Of a stretch of DNA of 32,526 bases, positions 1 through 9,738 are shown one piece after another. A program made the translations under genes and the position numbers. The notes under the pieces are model-generated. The model was not told the DNA's origin, did no database searches, and saw nothing but the letters and a program-made list of their open reading frames with translations. Position 1 is the stretch's first letter, and every line of letters starts with the position of its first letter. Source of the stretch: Chara braunii (Eukaryota; Streptophyta; Charophyceae; Charales; Characeae); assembly GCA_003427395.1 (NCBI GenBank), contig BFEA01000251.1, positions 1,027,628-1,060,153 of the forward strand, in the 5' to 3' direction.

Positions 1-44
<44 letters not shown>
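1..44. repeat. (TC)n microsatellite
   Basis: The window opens in an uninterrupted TC dinucleotide run of 44 bases, so the true left end of the array lies outside the window. Confidence 0.97.
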
Positions 45-49
<5 letters not shown>

Positions 50-2216
50 CTCTTGTCCTCCTCCCTGTTGTCTACTCCCTCTCCTTGTGTACTACTAGTA
101 AACGCATATGAATGAGCGTCGTTGAGAGAACAGACAAAATATAATTACCCTTTCACTCTGCCTCCTTATATAACGTGCAAGTGGGCCGTAAAGGCACACG
201 GGGATATGGGCATTTGGCGCTCAACCATCATCAACGTGGCCAGCCTTGTACGTGATCGGCACAGTAAGAGGGTAACTGCAAAAACAAAGAACATGGGAGG
301 CCTCCCAATGCTGGCTGATGAAAAAATAATCAAGAAAACGATGTAATATACTAACAAATCTACTGTGTCTCGTATTCTTTTTGCTGTTGGGATGGCCCAT
401 CTCGAGTGTGTTGCATTGCTTGTGTAAAGGTGAGATTCCTTGTCTGATTAAAGGTAAGGTTCTGAATAGATATTGACTTCACAAGCAAAACTGTCTCATT
501 GGTGGATTGGCTCATCTCGAGCATGCTTCATTGTCTGCAATATAGGTAAAGTTGCTATGACTTTGGATCTACTCATCTGGGCGGAATAGAGGAAGTTGTG
601 GTGATAATTTGTAACACACACACACACACCTAAGCTATGGTGCCGGTGCAGCTGACCACTCTTCAATTGCCTCTCGACATCACTCTATGGGTGGTGGTGC
701 AAGCTGGTGACAGTGCTTCCGCAGCAAGCTCAAATGGAAATTGTGTTGATGCTTTGCTGCCGCTAGACATTCCCGTTATAGTCGACATTCGAGGCATTTG
801 GTAGTTTCTCTGACTTTCATGCTGCTGAACTGCCATCAGGGCTTGACTCACTGACAGATGGGACTGACTGGACCGATAACACTACCGGGTCCTACAGGGC
901 CTACATACTGAACCTAACTGCCCTACATATTGATAGGCAGTAAGGTACATGGAACACTGGAACTCGTATCCTGAGGTGCGTGAAATCCTTTCAAAAACCA
1001 CTGAGGTGCCAAAATTGTAATGAAACCAACTCCAGAAGCTCACACCATCGTCATTCTGGATATACTCTCAAAATTTAAAACTCAAATAAATGACAGCTTA
1101 GCAAGGATAGCAAAAATGTCACGTGACCAGACAAAGAGTAGCAACAGCATAGCATGGAGAGAATAACTCAAGCATGTAATAGTAAAATGCAATGTTTATG
1201 TGTCGTCTCCATTCTGCTACCTCTGGGCTGCTTATCAAACGCCACCTTGCAATGTCATCAACCTGTCTCTTACTACTGTTAATCTGACTCTCTCCATCAA
1301 TATACTCTGCAAAGCACAATGTCACTGTTCCAAGCCGATTCCTATTCGGGGCTGTTCTTTCAACAATTAATGTCAGCATTGGAAAAAAGAAAATGCTGGC
1401 CTTGAAAGCAGTGTGATGCCTTCGTGTCCAACCACATTGGGTAGTATGTACGTCCGACATGAGCTTCACTCTTCTTTCCGGTGCTGTCCATTGTGTCTCC
1501 CTCATTACCTCCCTCTCTCTCAAGCTAGAGTGCCTGAGCACCTCATCCTGCCAACTGTGGGTACCACTTTCTCTCACTCTCTAGCCACGGCTACGTTTCT
1601 CACTCTCCAGCTATGGCTTCTTCTCTCACTCGCTTTGTCTCTGGTGCTAGTGTTCGCCTTCTGCTGACGCTCTTCTCGTCAGCAGCACTCCAGCAAATGT
1701 GCCCAACAGCGGATATGTAGACTGGGGGTGGCAGCAGCTTTTATTGCACTGACCAACATGGCCTGCCTCCTCTCTTCACACGGGAAGGGTTGATATTCTC
1801 TCGTCTAAGCGGCTGAGATGTGGCCACGATTTGTACCCAGTGGTAAGAGAGAACTGTATAGCTACTCAGCGCTCTCTCGCATCATGGCCAACGGACCCTG
1901 AGACTTTGGTATGTATTGCGTCTTCCCATCACGGCCGACGGACCCTGAGCGTATTTGCTCCAACCCTGCTCGGTACTAGGTAAATTATGAAACATTTGGT
2001 CCCTAGGTTTGGACCGAGCAGTTGGCTCAAGGTTTGGATGCTGAAATTACTCAGAAGGTACCCAACTGGAATAGTCCTGTGCAAGTGCCAAGTCATTTTA
2101 ACATTGGCTATGGTTATGCACTCCTCTTTGTGCCTTTTCTCCTTTGCAGCCACTCATTTTGTCTGCTGAGCAGCTGTCACTAACAAGAATGTGGTTTGGA
2201 TTTGGCTCTGATGCAG
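45..2216. other. Upstream region or intron with no recognised exon
   Basis: No reading frame here resembles a known protein. It holds a short (AC)n run at 614-629, an open frame at 637-804 (55 codons, no recognised domain), and two copies of a 22-base word at about 1881-1902 and 1928-1949 (47-bp spacing) sharing CGGACCCTGAG. If the formin has N-terminal domain exons (a PTEN-like domain in class II plant formins) they lie upstream or are not recognisable here. The stretch could be an intron, a 5' UTR or a promoter. Confidence 0.5.
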
Positions 2217-4941
2217 GGCTCTTGAGAGGATCAATAATGCAGCACACTGCTCTGAGGAAGAGGACGAGGAGGCATCAGAGATGCCTGCACATTCAGTCGA
2301 CGCGTTGAAACAGAGACTTGAGGCAGAGACAGCTGTCAAGCAAGCTGGGAGAATGCTCGCACGCTTGGGCCGTATCTCAACTGCACCAGCTCCAACAATC
2401 TTTGACAGCATACAAGCAAACAACAAACCTCCTTCACTGGACCTTGGATTGAAACCAACCATTCCAGAGATGTCGACTTTCGGGAAGGCGGAGAGCATTG
2501 ATGCCTCTAGCCAAGGGGGAGCTAAATCGGACCAGCCGTCCAGGTGGGAGAGCGAGTCCTTCTCTTCAGAGCAGGTTCCTGAGACAAAACACTCCCCATC
2601 CTTTGGTACGGGGAGTGTTTGTGCTCACGGAAGTCCTCAACACTCCTTACTTGTGTCAAGTGCAAGTTTTGCCCGGACTGAAGGGAAATATAAACTGCCT
2701 TCGTCTGATGCTTCTGTCTCTACAGCATCAAAAGCCCCTCAGGAAAGGGATTCTGCTGAGAATGTTGAAGTTGGGGTACCCGCTGGCAACAGGCCAACAC
2801 ATAATATTAGTGGTGGCCTTTCATTGCCAATCCCTAAAAAGGACAGCTGGGATGGCTTTCCTGTGTCAAATATTTTCAGGAGTGGCTCCGACGCAAGTGG
2901 CATTGGTGATGAGGGCGGTCATGATGGGCATAAACGCCACTCATCTGAAGGCGGGCTTCATTTGCCGTTTCTACGACCCTCGGGGAAGAGGCTTGGTGAT
3001 TATCCCCCCTCTGAGAGGACTGACTTTGAAGAACCAGGCACAAGCGATTATCCCCCCTCTGAATGGGTCTCACTTAGATTAGGAAAGCAAAATATGGTGC
3101 GGAAGTCAAGTGGCAAGATGTCAAGTGCACAGACTCAAGTAATGGGCAGTGCCAACTCAGCTGCAGGGGAGGAAGGGCAGGTGAAGAACACTGGGCAGAT
3201 TGCCTCTGGTCCGTGGAGTGGCTCAGTGGAAGAAGCTAGAGAAGATGGAAAATCTGCCAAGGGTGGTATGGAATCAGCACCTTATGGGGTCACCGTGTCA
3301 GGCACAAGAATCGAGACAACTGTTCCTGTTGCTGGTACTCAGTCCTCAGCAACTCCCTCAAGCCATTCTGGTGGAATGTCCCCTTTCGCTATGTCTGGTA
3401 AAACCAATTCGTGCCCTAGTGGCAATGAAGCTGCAGCAAGGCCAGTATTGCCTGATGGTGAATCTCCTTCTGAAGAGAATGTAGCTGGTCATGATGCAAA
3501 TGTGCCTTTAAAAGTATTGACGACGCCTTCAGCAAAGCCAGTCCCACAAGGACATCTACTCCCAACTGCAGCTCCTGCAGTTGCTGATGGAGCCACGGGC
3601 CCTCCTCAGCCACCTTCCCTTAGGTCTGATGGACTGCCCTTGGGTGGTGCTTCAGTCCCTCATCACCTAACCCCTTCATACTCGCGCCCAGATGTAAAAG
3701 AAAGTGGCACATTTGAAACCAATCCGTGCCCTAGTGGCAAGGAAGCTGCAGCAAGGCCAGTATTGCCTGATGTTGCTGAAGAGAATGTAGCTGGTCATGA
3801 TGCGAATGTGCCTTTAAAAGTATTGACGACACCTCCAGCGAAGCCAGTCTCACAATCACATCCGCTCCCAGCTGCAGCTCCTGGAGTTGCTGATGGAGCC
3901 ACGGGTCCTCCTCAGCCACCTTCCCCGAGGTCTGATGGACTGCCCTTCGATGGTGCTTCAGTACCTCATCTCCTAACCCCTCCATTCTCGCGCCCAGATA
4001 TAAAAGAAAGTGGCTCATTTCGCCCAGAGGCAACTAATTCTGAAGGACCTGTGCAATCACCAGGTAGAGGCAGTAGCCCTACCTCGTCTTACCACCCTCA
4101 ATCACCCCCTGCCAGTATCGTACCATCTGCAGTCCCTGGCCCACCTGCTCCACCTCCTCCTCCACCTGGAGTCCATCACCAGCCTCCACCTCGTCCTCCA
4201 CCTTTTTCAATGGGAGGCTCCCTGCCTTCTGTGCCTACAGGACCTCCCCCGATTCGCCCCCCATTTCCAGGAACAGTTGCGCCCCCTCATCTGCCTCCAC
4301 AACCTCCTCCTCCACCTCCCCCACCTCCTCCTCCATTTACTGGAAGAGTAGGTCCTCCCCCCCCCCCCCCCCCCCCTCCCTTTACTGGAAGAGGAGGTCC
4401 TCCCCCCCCCCCGCCTCCTCCTCCCCCCCCCCCCCGTCCTCCTCCACCTGGTGTAAGAGGTCCCCCACCCCCCCCACCTTTTGGAGCAGCAGGTCGACCT
4501 GGACCACCTGGTCCCCCGCCACCCCCCCCACCTTTTGGAGCAGCAGGTCGACCTGGACCACCTGGTCCCCCGGGGCCGCCGCCTCCACCATTTGGGAGAG
4601 GTGGACCCAGAGGTCCCCCTCTGCCGCCTGGCCGACCTGGAGCACCAATAATAACTCGTGACCTGGGGGCCGTTGGTCCAAAGCCAGATTATAACCTGAG
4701 GAACATCTACTGGACAAAGGTTAACAGAATTAGCGGGACCATATGGGAGGACCTTAGTAAGGAGCACGAACTTCTTGCACTTATTGCATTTAGCAAGCAA
4801 CGGCGGGATGCACTACATTATTTATTCAAAGTGAAGCAGCGTAAATCTCCAGCGGTCACAAGCACGAAATCACAGGCTACAGTGCAGTTGGTGACAATTA
4901 CAAGGGCAAACAATGTGGCAATCATGCTAACACAATTTAAG
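2217..4941 (+). CDS. Formin, large exon: Ser/Pro-rich region, FH1 and start of FH2
   Basis: Formins nucleate and elongate unbranched actin filaments: FH1 polyproline binds profilin-actin and FH2 caps the barbed end. Counting from the ATG at 2281, residues 1-370 are Ser/Gly-rich and low in complexity, 375-581 hold two tandem copies of a ~105-residue unit, about 622-790 are FH1 with many runs of 6-12 prolines, and FH2 starts near residue 801 (NLRNIYWTKV, then GTIWEDL), reaching RANNVAIMLTQFK at the exon end. The open frame continues upstream of the ATG to a stop at 2209-2211, and a splice acceptor-like ATGCAG ends at 2216, so the exon may start at 2217 with earlier exons missing; ATG 2281 as true start is the alternative. 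The donor is AAG|GTATTA at 4941/4942; reading on into the intron gives only 15 codons before TGA at 4987. Formin class is uncertain because the N-terminal domain is not visible. Poly-C tracts in FH1 are prone to sequencing error. Confidence 0.9.
3403..4023 (+). repeat. Tandem in-frame duplication inside the formin exon
   Basis: Two adjacent units, about 3403-3717 (315 bp) and 3718-4023 (about 306 bp), encode near-identical ~105-residue blocks. Both start CPSG(N/K)EAAARPVLPD and both carry EENVAGHDANVPLKVLTT and VADGATGPPQPPS. The second lacks three codons. The reading frame is kept across both copies. Confidence 0.93.
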
Positions 4942-5243
4942 GTATTATTGAAGCTTCACTTTACTACTATTGCTTCTCGATCAATGTGACAAAGGGGATG
5001 GCAGTATGTTTGCAAAAATCTATTTGTTCTTGTAGTGTGCATGTTTGCTTTCATCTATGTTTGACTGTCGTCTTGTGTTTCCTGTCGTTTTGATGAAGTG
5101 TGCTTTGTGTTTGTATTCTTCTAAAGTTGGTTTGGGCACAGTGGGTGCTATTTCCATGATTCAAATTGGTTTCCAACATCATGGTTTCCAACATCGCCAG
5201 CTCTGCTAGTGCCCCACGAGTGATCGGTACTTTTCTTTGGTCT

Positions 5244-5341
5244 CTTTCAAACTACGGTCTTCACCCAAATAGAGCAACAGGTAATTATTGCTGCTTCTGG
5301 ACCGAAACGGGCGTTCTATTCGGGTGAAGACGGTAGTGAAA
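5244..5341. repeat. Imperfect inverted repeat (foldback) in intron
   Basis: The left arm at 5244-5272 and right arm at 5316-5341 are complementary over about 26 bases with a few mismatches, sharing the core GTCTTCACCC and its complement GGGTGAAGAC. The 43-bp spacer includes GGACCGAAACGGG. It could be a small MITE-like element or simply a hairpin; target-site duplications were not identified. Confidence 0.6.
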
Positions 5342-6012
5342 GTTGCGAGCTCAAGTCAGCCACAGGGAAAAACAGGATGTAAGGTAGTGAAGGCGTTTTG
5401 TTGAGAACTTGAGAAGCGTTTTTTCATACATAGCAATGACTCTGTGGCACATGTCACTAAACTGGATGGGGCTGAGCAATTTGGTTCGTTGGGTAACCTC
5501 AAAGGTAGATTCAAACTCTTTGGGAAGCCTCCCTATGGGTATTCTTGTAGAGTTGAATGGTATGGGTATGTCTTTCTCCCCTGCTCAGAACCAGGCTATC
5601 CATGTGTCTAAGATGGTATTAAGATCTCATCCCATCCCACCAATCGAAGTGTTTGTGGTTGCCCAAGTTCAACAGGGTTTTCAGATCCTCATCTTTGCAT
5701 TCAGTTGAAAGTTCTCTCTCTTATTGGACCAATTGTGGTAATGAGCCCAATCTGTTTTTGTCAAAATGCTGATCGCTGCACACACCTTTTTGGCTTTAAA
5801 ATTGTGAAGACACCCCATGGTGTCTGCAGCCTCAGTTCTACCCCCATCGGGTTTCTGGATCTCTGGGTTGTAATGAGCCATGTGATAGAGTCGAGCCACA
5901 AAAATCCCTGTGGAAGGCACTGGTGTTTGCAAATGACCTCCAAAAGGAATGCCAGCATGTTCTTATGACAAGATGTTTTGGTGACTATGGTGGACAGTGT
6001 TGGTTCTCTTGT

Positions 6013-6092
6013 CGTTTGAGAAAATGACAAACACCCTGTGAGTGGGGATGTTGAAGGTGTGTTCACGGCAACTTCACGATTGACAAATTGGT
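6013..6092 (+). pseudogene. Decayed partial copy of the following formin FH2 exon
   Basis: It aligns with the exon at 6134-6220 at an offset of 125 nt at the left and 115 nt at the right. Shared words in order are TTTGAGAA, AGTGGGGA, GTTGAAGG, GTGTTCAC and TTGACAAATTG. An indel before TTGACAAATTG shifts the frame, and no AG acceptor is seen at its left edge, so it should not be spliced in. It is probably a tandem duplicate of the exon that has since diverged. Confidence 0.7.
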
Positions 6093-6133
6093 GCACACTT
6101 GGTTCTACTTGTCCACGTTTGATATCTTTGCAG

Positions 6134-6220
6134 ATGCCATTTGAGAAGATCAAGAACGCTGTTCTCAGTGGGGAAGTTGAAGGGGTGTTCACACTTGACA
6201 AATTGAAACTGTTGCTGCAG
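6134..6220 (+). CDS. Formin FH2 domain, small exon (29 codons)
   Basis: The acceptor TTTGCAG ends at 6133 and the donor CAG|GTGAGT is at 6220/6221. The 87-nt exon is phase 0 at both ends and reads MPFEKIKNAVLSGEVEGVF then TLDKLKLLLQ. In FH2 domains the segment after the conserved RANN.AIML..(F/L)K is a helix pair of this kind, with a D/E-rich turn followed by L..L..LL, so the order and spacing fit. The exon was missed by simple ORF length because it is short. A 54-bp piece of its 3' end, with the donor, is repeated just downstream. Confidence 0.88.
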
Positions 6221-6302
6221 GTGAGTCATTTGTTCTCAATCAGACGACACACTTGACAAATTGAAACTGTTGCTGCAGGTGAGTCATTTGTTCTCAATCA
6301 GA
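6191..6302 (+). repeat. Tandem duplication covering an exon end and its splice donor
   Basis: A 54-base unit at 6191-6244 recurs identically at 6249-6302 (period 58). It contains the last 30 nt of the exon, the GTGAGT donor and intron sequence, so there are two identical donors, at 6221 and 6279. Use of the second would add 58 nt and bring in the in-frame TGA at 6254-6256, so only the first is productive. Confidence 0.92.
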
Positions 6303-7529
6303 ACATTTCCGTCCTGGAACGTTTTCCTGAAAAGCTGAGTGCAGTCCTGGTGCAAGAAATAAAGGCCGCAGACAGCATTAGTTGATGATGGGTGTGTGAA
6401 CGGTTCTTTGCGCGTAAGTTGGCTATGTAGAAAGGTTTAGAGTCTTAATTTGGGGGTAGATAAAGCAGAAGGGTGGTAATGTGTCAGTCTGGGCCTGTTT
6501 TGGCAAGGACTGTAAGGCCCATGATTGTTCTGAAGGTTTCTTGTGCTTTCCTAGTATACCACCAGTGGGGCCTTTCCCTCATTATGTTGTTGCTTGCTCC
6601 GATCGTTATGGGTTTGTACCATACTTGCAGTTCATGGCACACTGTACATGAGGGGCTTGCACATCATGTGCCGGACTGACAAAATCCAGGATTCCCCAAG
6701 AAAAAGGGGTGGGATGGGGTACAGCCCCTCAGCCCTTCATTAAAAGAAATGGGAACGGCAGCGCATCTTCCTTTTTTCGGGGGGCTGCGCCCTAGGCCTG
6801 AAATTCTTTCTTCTTTTCACGTTCTCGAAAGCTGCGATTTGGGGAACATAACACACCCTGATCATGACTGCGTTATGATCCGTTATCTTACAGTGCAGAA
6901 CACCAAAAGAATTCAATGCCGTTCAATTGCAACTGAAATGACAAAAATTGGAATGAGAAATAGACAAAAGAAGAAGAAATGAGAAATGGAGGAAGAAGAA
7001 GAAGATGTGCACCAGCAAAGTCCAATGTCAAATCCCCTATCAACTCACTACTTTCTCCAACGTCCGGTTACCTTTCGGACATCTTATTAAGAAGAACAAG
7101 TCAGAACCCCAGCGCCGACTCCACCCCACCACCCCAGGCACAAGAGGAAAGAAGCAGAAAAGGGGAAAACTCCACCCCCGGGACAACAGGATAAAAAGCA
7201 ATTCTCAATGGGCAATCCAACTTCGGTGCAGGAGAAAGCGAAAAAAAATGCCGTAAGAAAACAGCACTGCTTTCTTTGCGTGGGAAGAAACGAAAAAGCT
7301 CAAGAAGGGAAAACAAAAGCAAAGCGAAAAAACCCTTTAGCATGAATTTGCCCTAAGAATAGGAGCTCTGAACTCCGATATTGGGCCTGTAGAAGACTGC
7401 ATTTGCCTGGCGTCCGAAGTTCCCGTACGGCAATGTTCGTCTGCTTCTGCTTCCACTAGGGCTGGGGGGTTGGCCCAGCCTTGGTGCTTGTCACTGCTGT
7501 CTGGTCCAAGTTGCCGGTGTTACTGGTAG
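6303..7529 (+). other. Start of the 8.4-kb formin intron, no gene seen
   Basis: No coding frame here has recognisable similarity. A purine-rich stretch at about 6960-7340 is low in complexity. The left edge of element A's LTR is uncertain and may lie within the last 100 bases. Confidence 0.5.
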
Positions 7530-8511
7530 GGTGATGGTCATTAGTGCTGGTCACAGTGAGCTGGGAGTATTGAAATGGGTTCACCCAGTTCGCATGACAA
7601 TTGCAGATCCCAGGGCTAAATCCCTAGACCTTACCCTGATCCCTTGTACAGTGCCTGTTGACCCCGTATGCTTTGACCCGCGACCTGGCCCGAAAGTCAT
7701 CTGTCAGCGGTCTGTGTGTACTGTCTGGTGGCTTGGACTTGAACCGTGAGTCTTAGTTTTAGCAGTCGTAGGGTCTGTCACATAAGTTAGCTCTAAGTCT
7801 TGCGAAGAGTCAGTCAGTCTAGGCCCAGGAGTTTCTAGAAGTCCGTAGTTGGCTCTTCGGTACTGCAGAGGTCAATTGCCCGTAGGTGAGTCAGCGAAGG
7901 GAGGTCCAGTCCTAGCCGTGCCAGTGCCTAGTCCCAGTCTACTTCGTCCAGTCAACAAGTGCCAGGTGGGACCATCGACAAAACAGTATAAATACAGAGG
8001 CATCGCCCAGCCATTCATTCATTCTGCAAGTGACGCGGAAGCGCTGCCCGAGTGTCTTGTGCGTTGGAGGACTGCCGATGCCCGAAGGCGAAGTGGGCAG
8101 GAAGGAGGAGACGGCGGCCATAACTGCTACGTAGAAGATAGGAGGAAGACGGCGGCCATAGCCGCCAGTGTAGAGCGTCAGCAGCGAGTGTGTGCATGTG
8201 TGATGTGTATGTGTGGACATTCAGGGTAGATCCTAGTGTACGTGAACATATGCGTGAGCGAGTGTAGAGTGTCTGATGGTGGATATAGTGTTCGGGTGGG
8301 AATTCAGACAATGTTCAGCGGCCATAGCCACAAGTTGTGAAAGTAGACTTAAACTGAGTTCCTGGCCAGAGGCCATATCTCTGAGTTTTCTGTGTGGGCG
8401 CCGAGCGCCAAGTCACGCTTATTGCTGGTTATGCGTTTGTGCAAGTTCTTCTGCCATCAGCATCTGTATGTATGCATGCTCGAAGTGAGCTTGAAGTTGA
8501 GTCTGATCCCA
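7530..8511 (+). mobile_element. Element A: LTR of a Ty3/gypsy-like retrotransposon
   Basis: This segment matches, in inverted orientation and in the same order, the LTR of element B near 24.8-25.8 kb. Shared blocks include CCCAGTTCGCA, TGCAGATCCCA, GACC(C/T)GCGACCTG-like words, CCCAGTCTA, the TATA box, AGCCATTCATTCATTC (8009-8024) and AGAGGCCATATCTCT. The copies are clearly diverged, so they are related LTRs rather than the two ends of one insertion. The LTR seems to end ...CCCA at 8511, followed by a degenerate Met-tRNA-type primer binding site, TGGTAGAGC (8513-8521, three bases shorter than TGGTATCAGAGC). The left boundary is uncertain. Confidence 0.7.
7987..7994 (+). promoter_or_regulatory. 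TATA box of LTR A
   Basis: TATAAATA is placed as expected within the LTR and is conserved in the related LTR B (TATAAATC on the minus strand, 25193-25200). Transcription would start about 30 bases downstream and run in the same direction as the formin. Confidence 0.6.
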
Positions 8512-8787
8512 TTGGTAGAGCTCATTCCTGTTGTCCATGCCATAGCAACTGCCGCCGGCGAGAAGAAGAGAAGCCACAAAGAGGGGAGAGAGAGAGAGGG
8601 ATGCTCGTGGAGGAAACAGTCCGCCATAGCCGTCGAACTCGGAGGAGAGAGACTATCGTGAACGAAGAAGAAAGTGATGCAAGAGAAGAGAGAGAGAGGT
8701 GACAAAGGTGAAGGGGAGCCATAGCCGACAAGAGGAAGGAGAAGTCGGCCATAGCCGAACTTGAGGGCGGGGAAGAAGGAGGGCGAG

Positions 8788-8938
8788 TTGACGAAAGTTA
8801 TGAAGGGAGAAGAAGCCGCCATGGCCAACGTTGACCGGAGCTGAGAGGGGTTGACCAAAGTTGACCGGCGTGGATCGAGGTTGGATCGGCGGAGTTTGAC
8901 CAAGCGTTGACCGACGAGTGTTGACCGGTACTGTTGAC
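8788..8938 (+). promoter_or_regulatory. Cluster of TTGAC (W-box-like) motifs
   Basis: TTGAC occurs at 8788, 8831, 8851, 8861, 8896, 8907, 8921 and 8934; six of these are TTGACC, the classic WRKY-binding core. The density (eight in 150 bp, all on one strand) is well above chance, though it may come from expansion of a short repeat. Function is inferred only. Confidence 0.45.
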
Positions 8939-9469
8939 GAAGTTGGAGTGCAGAGCGAGGAGCGGTATATTCTCTTAAAGCCCTGGCCCTATCCCTTTGC
9001 CTTGTGGATGCTGCACACTCATCTTGGTACTTGCTGAGAGTCAGTCATCATTTCTTTCTGCATTGAGTCACTTCTGTCCAGGTCGATAGGTTCTGTGCAT
9101 GTGGTCAGATAGGGGCTGTGAGCCAGCGCCTCCACGGGACTTAGTAGGTTTTGAGGTGTGTCTGACACTAGACGACCTGGGAAAACACCTGAAGGACCAG
9201 TACAGACCGGCAGGTTGCTCTGGGTGGCATACTATACCTGAACTTCAAGCTGCAGAGCGGGTGTCCAGTCTGTCCAAGTCTTGAGAGGACTTTGGCTGTG
9301 ATTGTCGTCCTATTTGTGACGTTAAAGAATTCTTGAGGAATTATGGGAGATCTCTTTAAATGCCTCCTGATCATCCAAAAAGTCATGTAGTGACAGACTA
9401 GTGTTTAGCTTAGGCTAGAGACGAGTAGTTGACAGAGTGTCAATCTGAAGCAGAAGCCAGGTGGGTTTG

Positions 9470-9645
9470 GATGACAGTGGTTGCGAGCACATCGGACGAC
9501 TGTGGCAAGTTTCGGTGAGAGTGGTTGCAAAAGAATCCGACGACTGTGGAAAGTTTCAGTGACTGTGGTTGTGCTCGCATCCGAAGGCTGTCGAAAGTTT
9601 TGGTGACTGTGGTTGTGAAAGCATCCGACGACTGTGGTAACCTGG
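9470..9645 (+). repeat. 44-bp tandem repeat, four copies
   Basis: GTGGTTG recurs at 9477, 9521, 9565 and 9609, exactly 44 bases apart, each followed by a variant of CATCCGACGACTGTGG and AAGTTT. It lies in the leader just upstream of gag A. Confidence 0.9.
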
Positions 9646-9738
9646 CTGAAGCATAAGAGAGACCTCAGTAGTCCTAGTCTAGGGGTAAGTCTTAAGTGTT
9701 GAGGAGTGGAATCATCAGTGATTGTGCCCTGTCAGCAT

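Larger units (their letters stand above)
4942..6133 (+). other. Formin intron (1,192 nt)
   Basis: It is bounded by GTATTA at 4942 and TCTTTGCAG ending at 6133. The exons on both sides are in phase 0, and the joined reading (IMLTQFK then MPFEKIKNAVL) is the continuous FH2 order, which supports the boundaries. The intron contains a foldback at 5244-5341 and a decayed exon copy at about 6013-6092. Confidence 0.85.
8512..9738 (+). other. Long untranslated leader of element A
   Basis: This lies between the degenerate primer binding site and the presumed gag start. It holds purine-rich runs (8565-8800), recurring GCCATAGCCG-type words (for example at about 8618, 8720 and 8745), a cluster of TTGAC boxes and four 44-bp tandem repeats. 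No coding signal was recognised. Confidence 0.55.

Noticed and set aside
637-804. 55-codon plus-strand frame starting at an ATG
   Set aside because: Too short to judge, with no domain and no flanking splice signals that would link it to the formin.
1119-1577. 152-codon minus-strand ORF
   Set aside because: No recognisable domain, mixed low-complexity composition, and no splice context; probably chance.
4942-4989. Formin ORF continuing to TGA at 4987 as the true protein end
   Set aside because: The reading leaves FH2 similarity exactly at a GT donor, and the next FH2 exon matches in phase at 6134.
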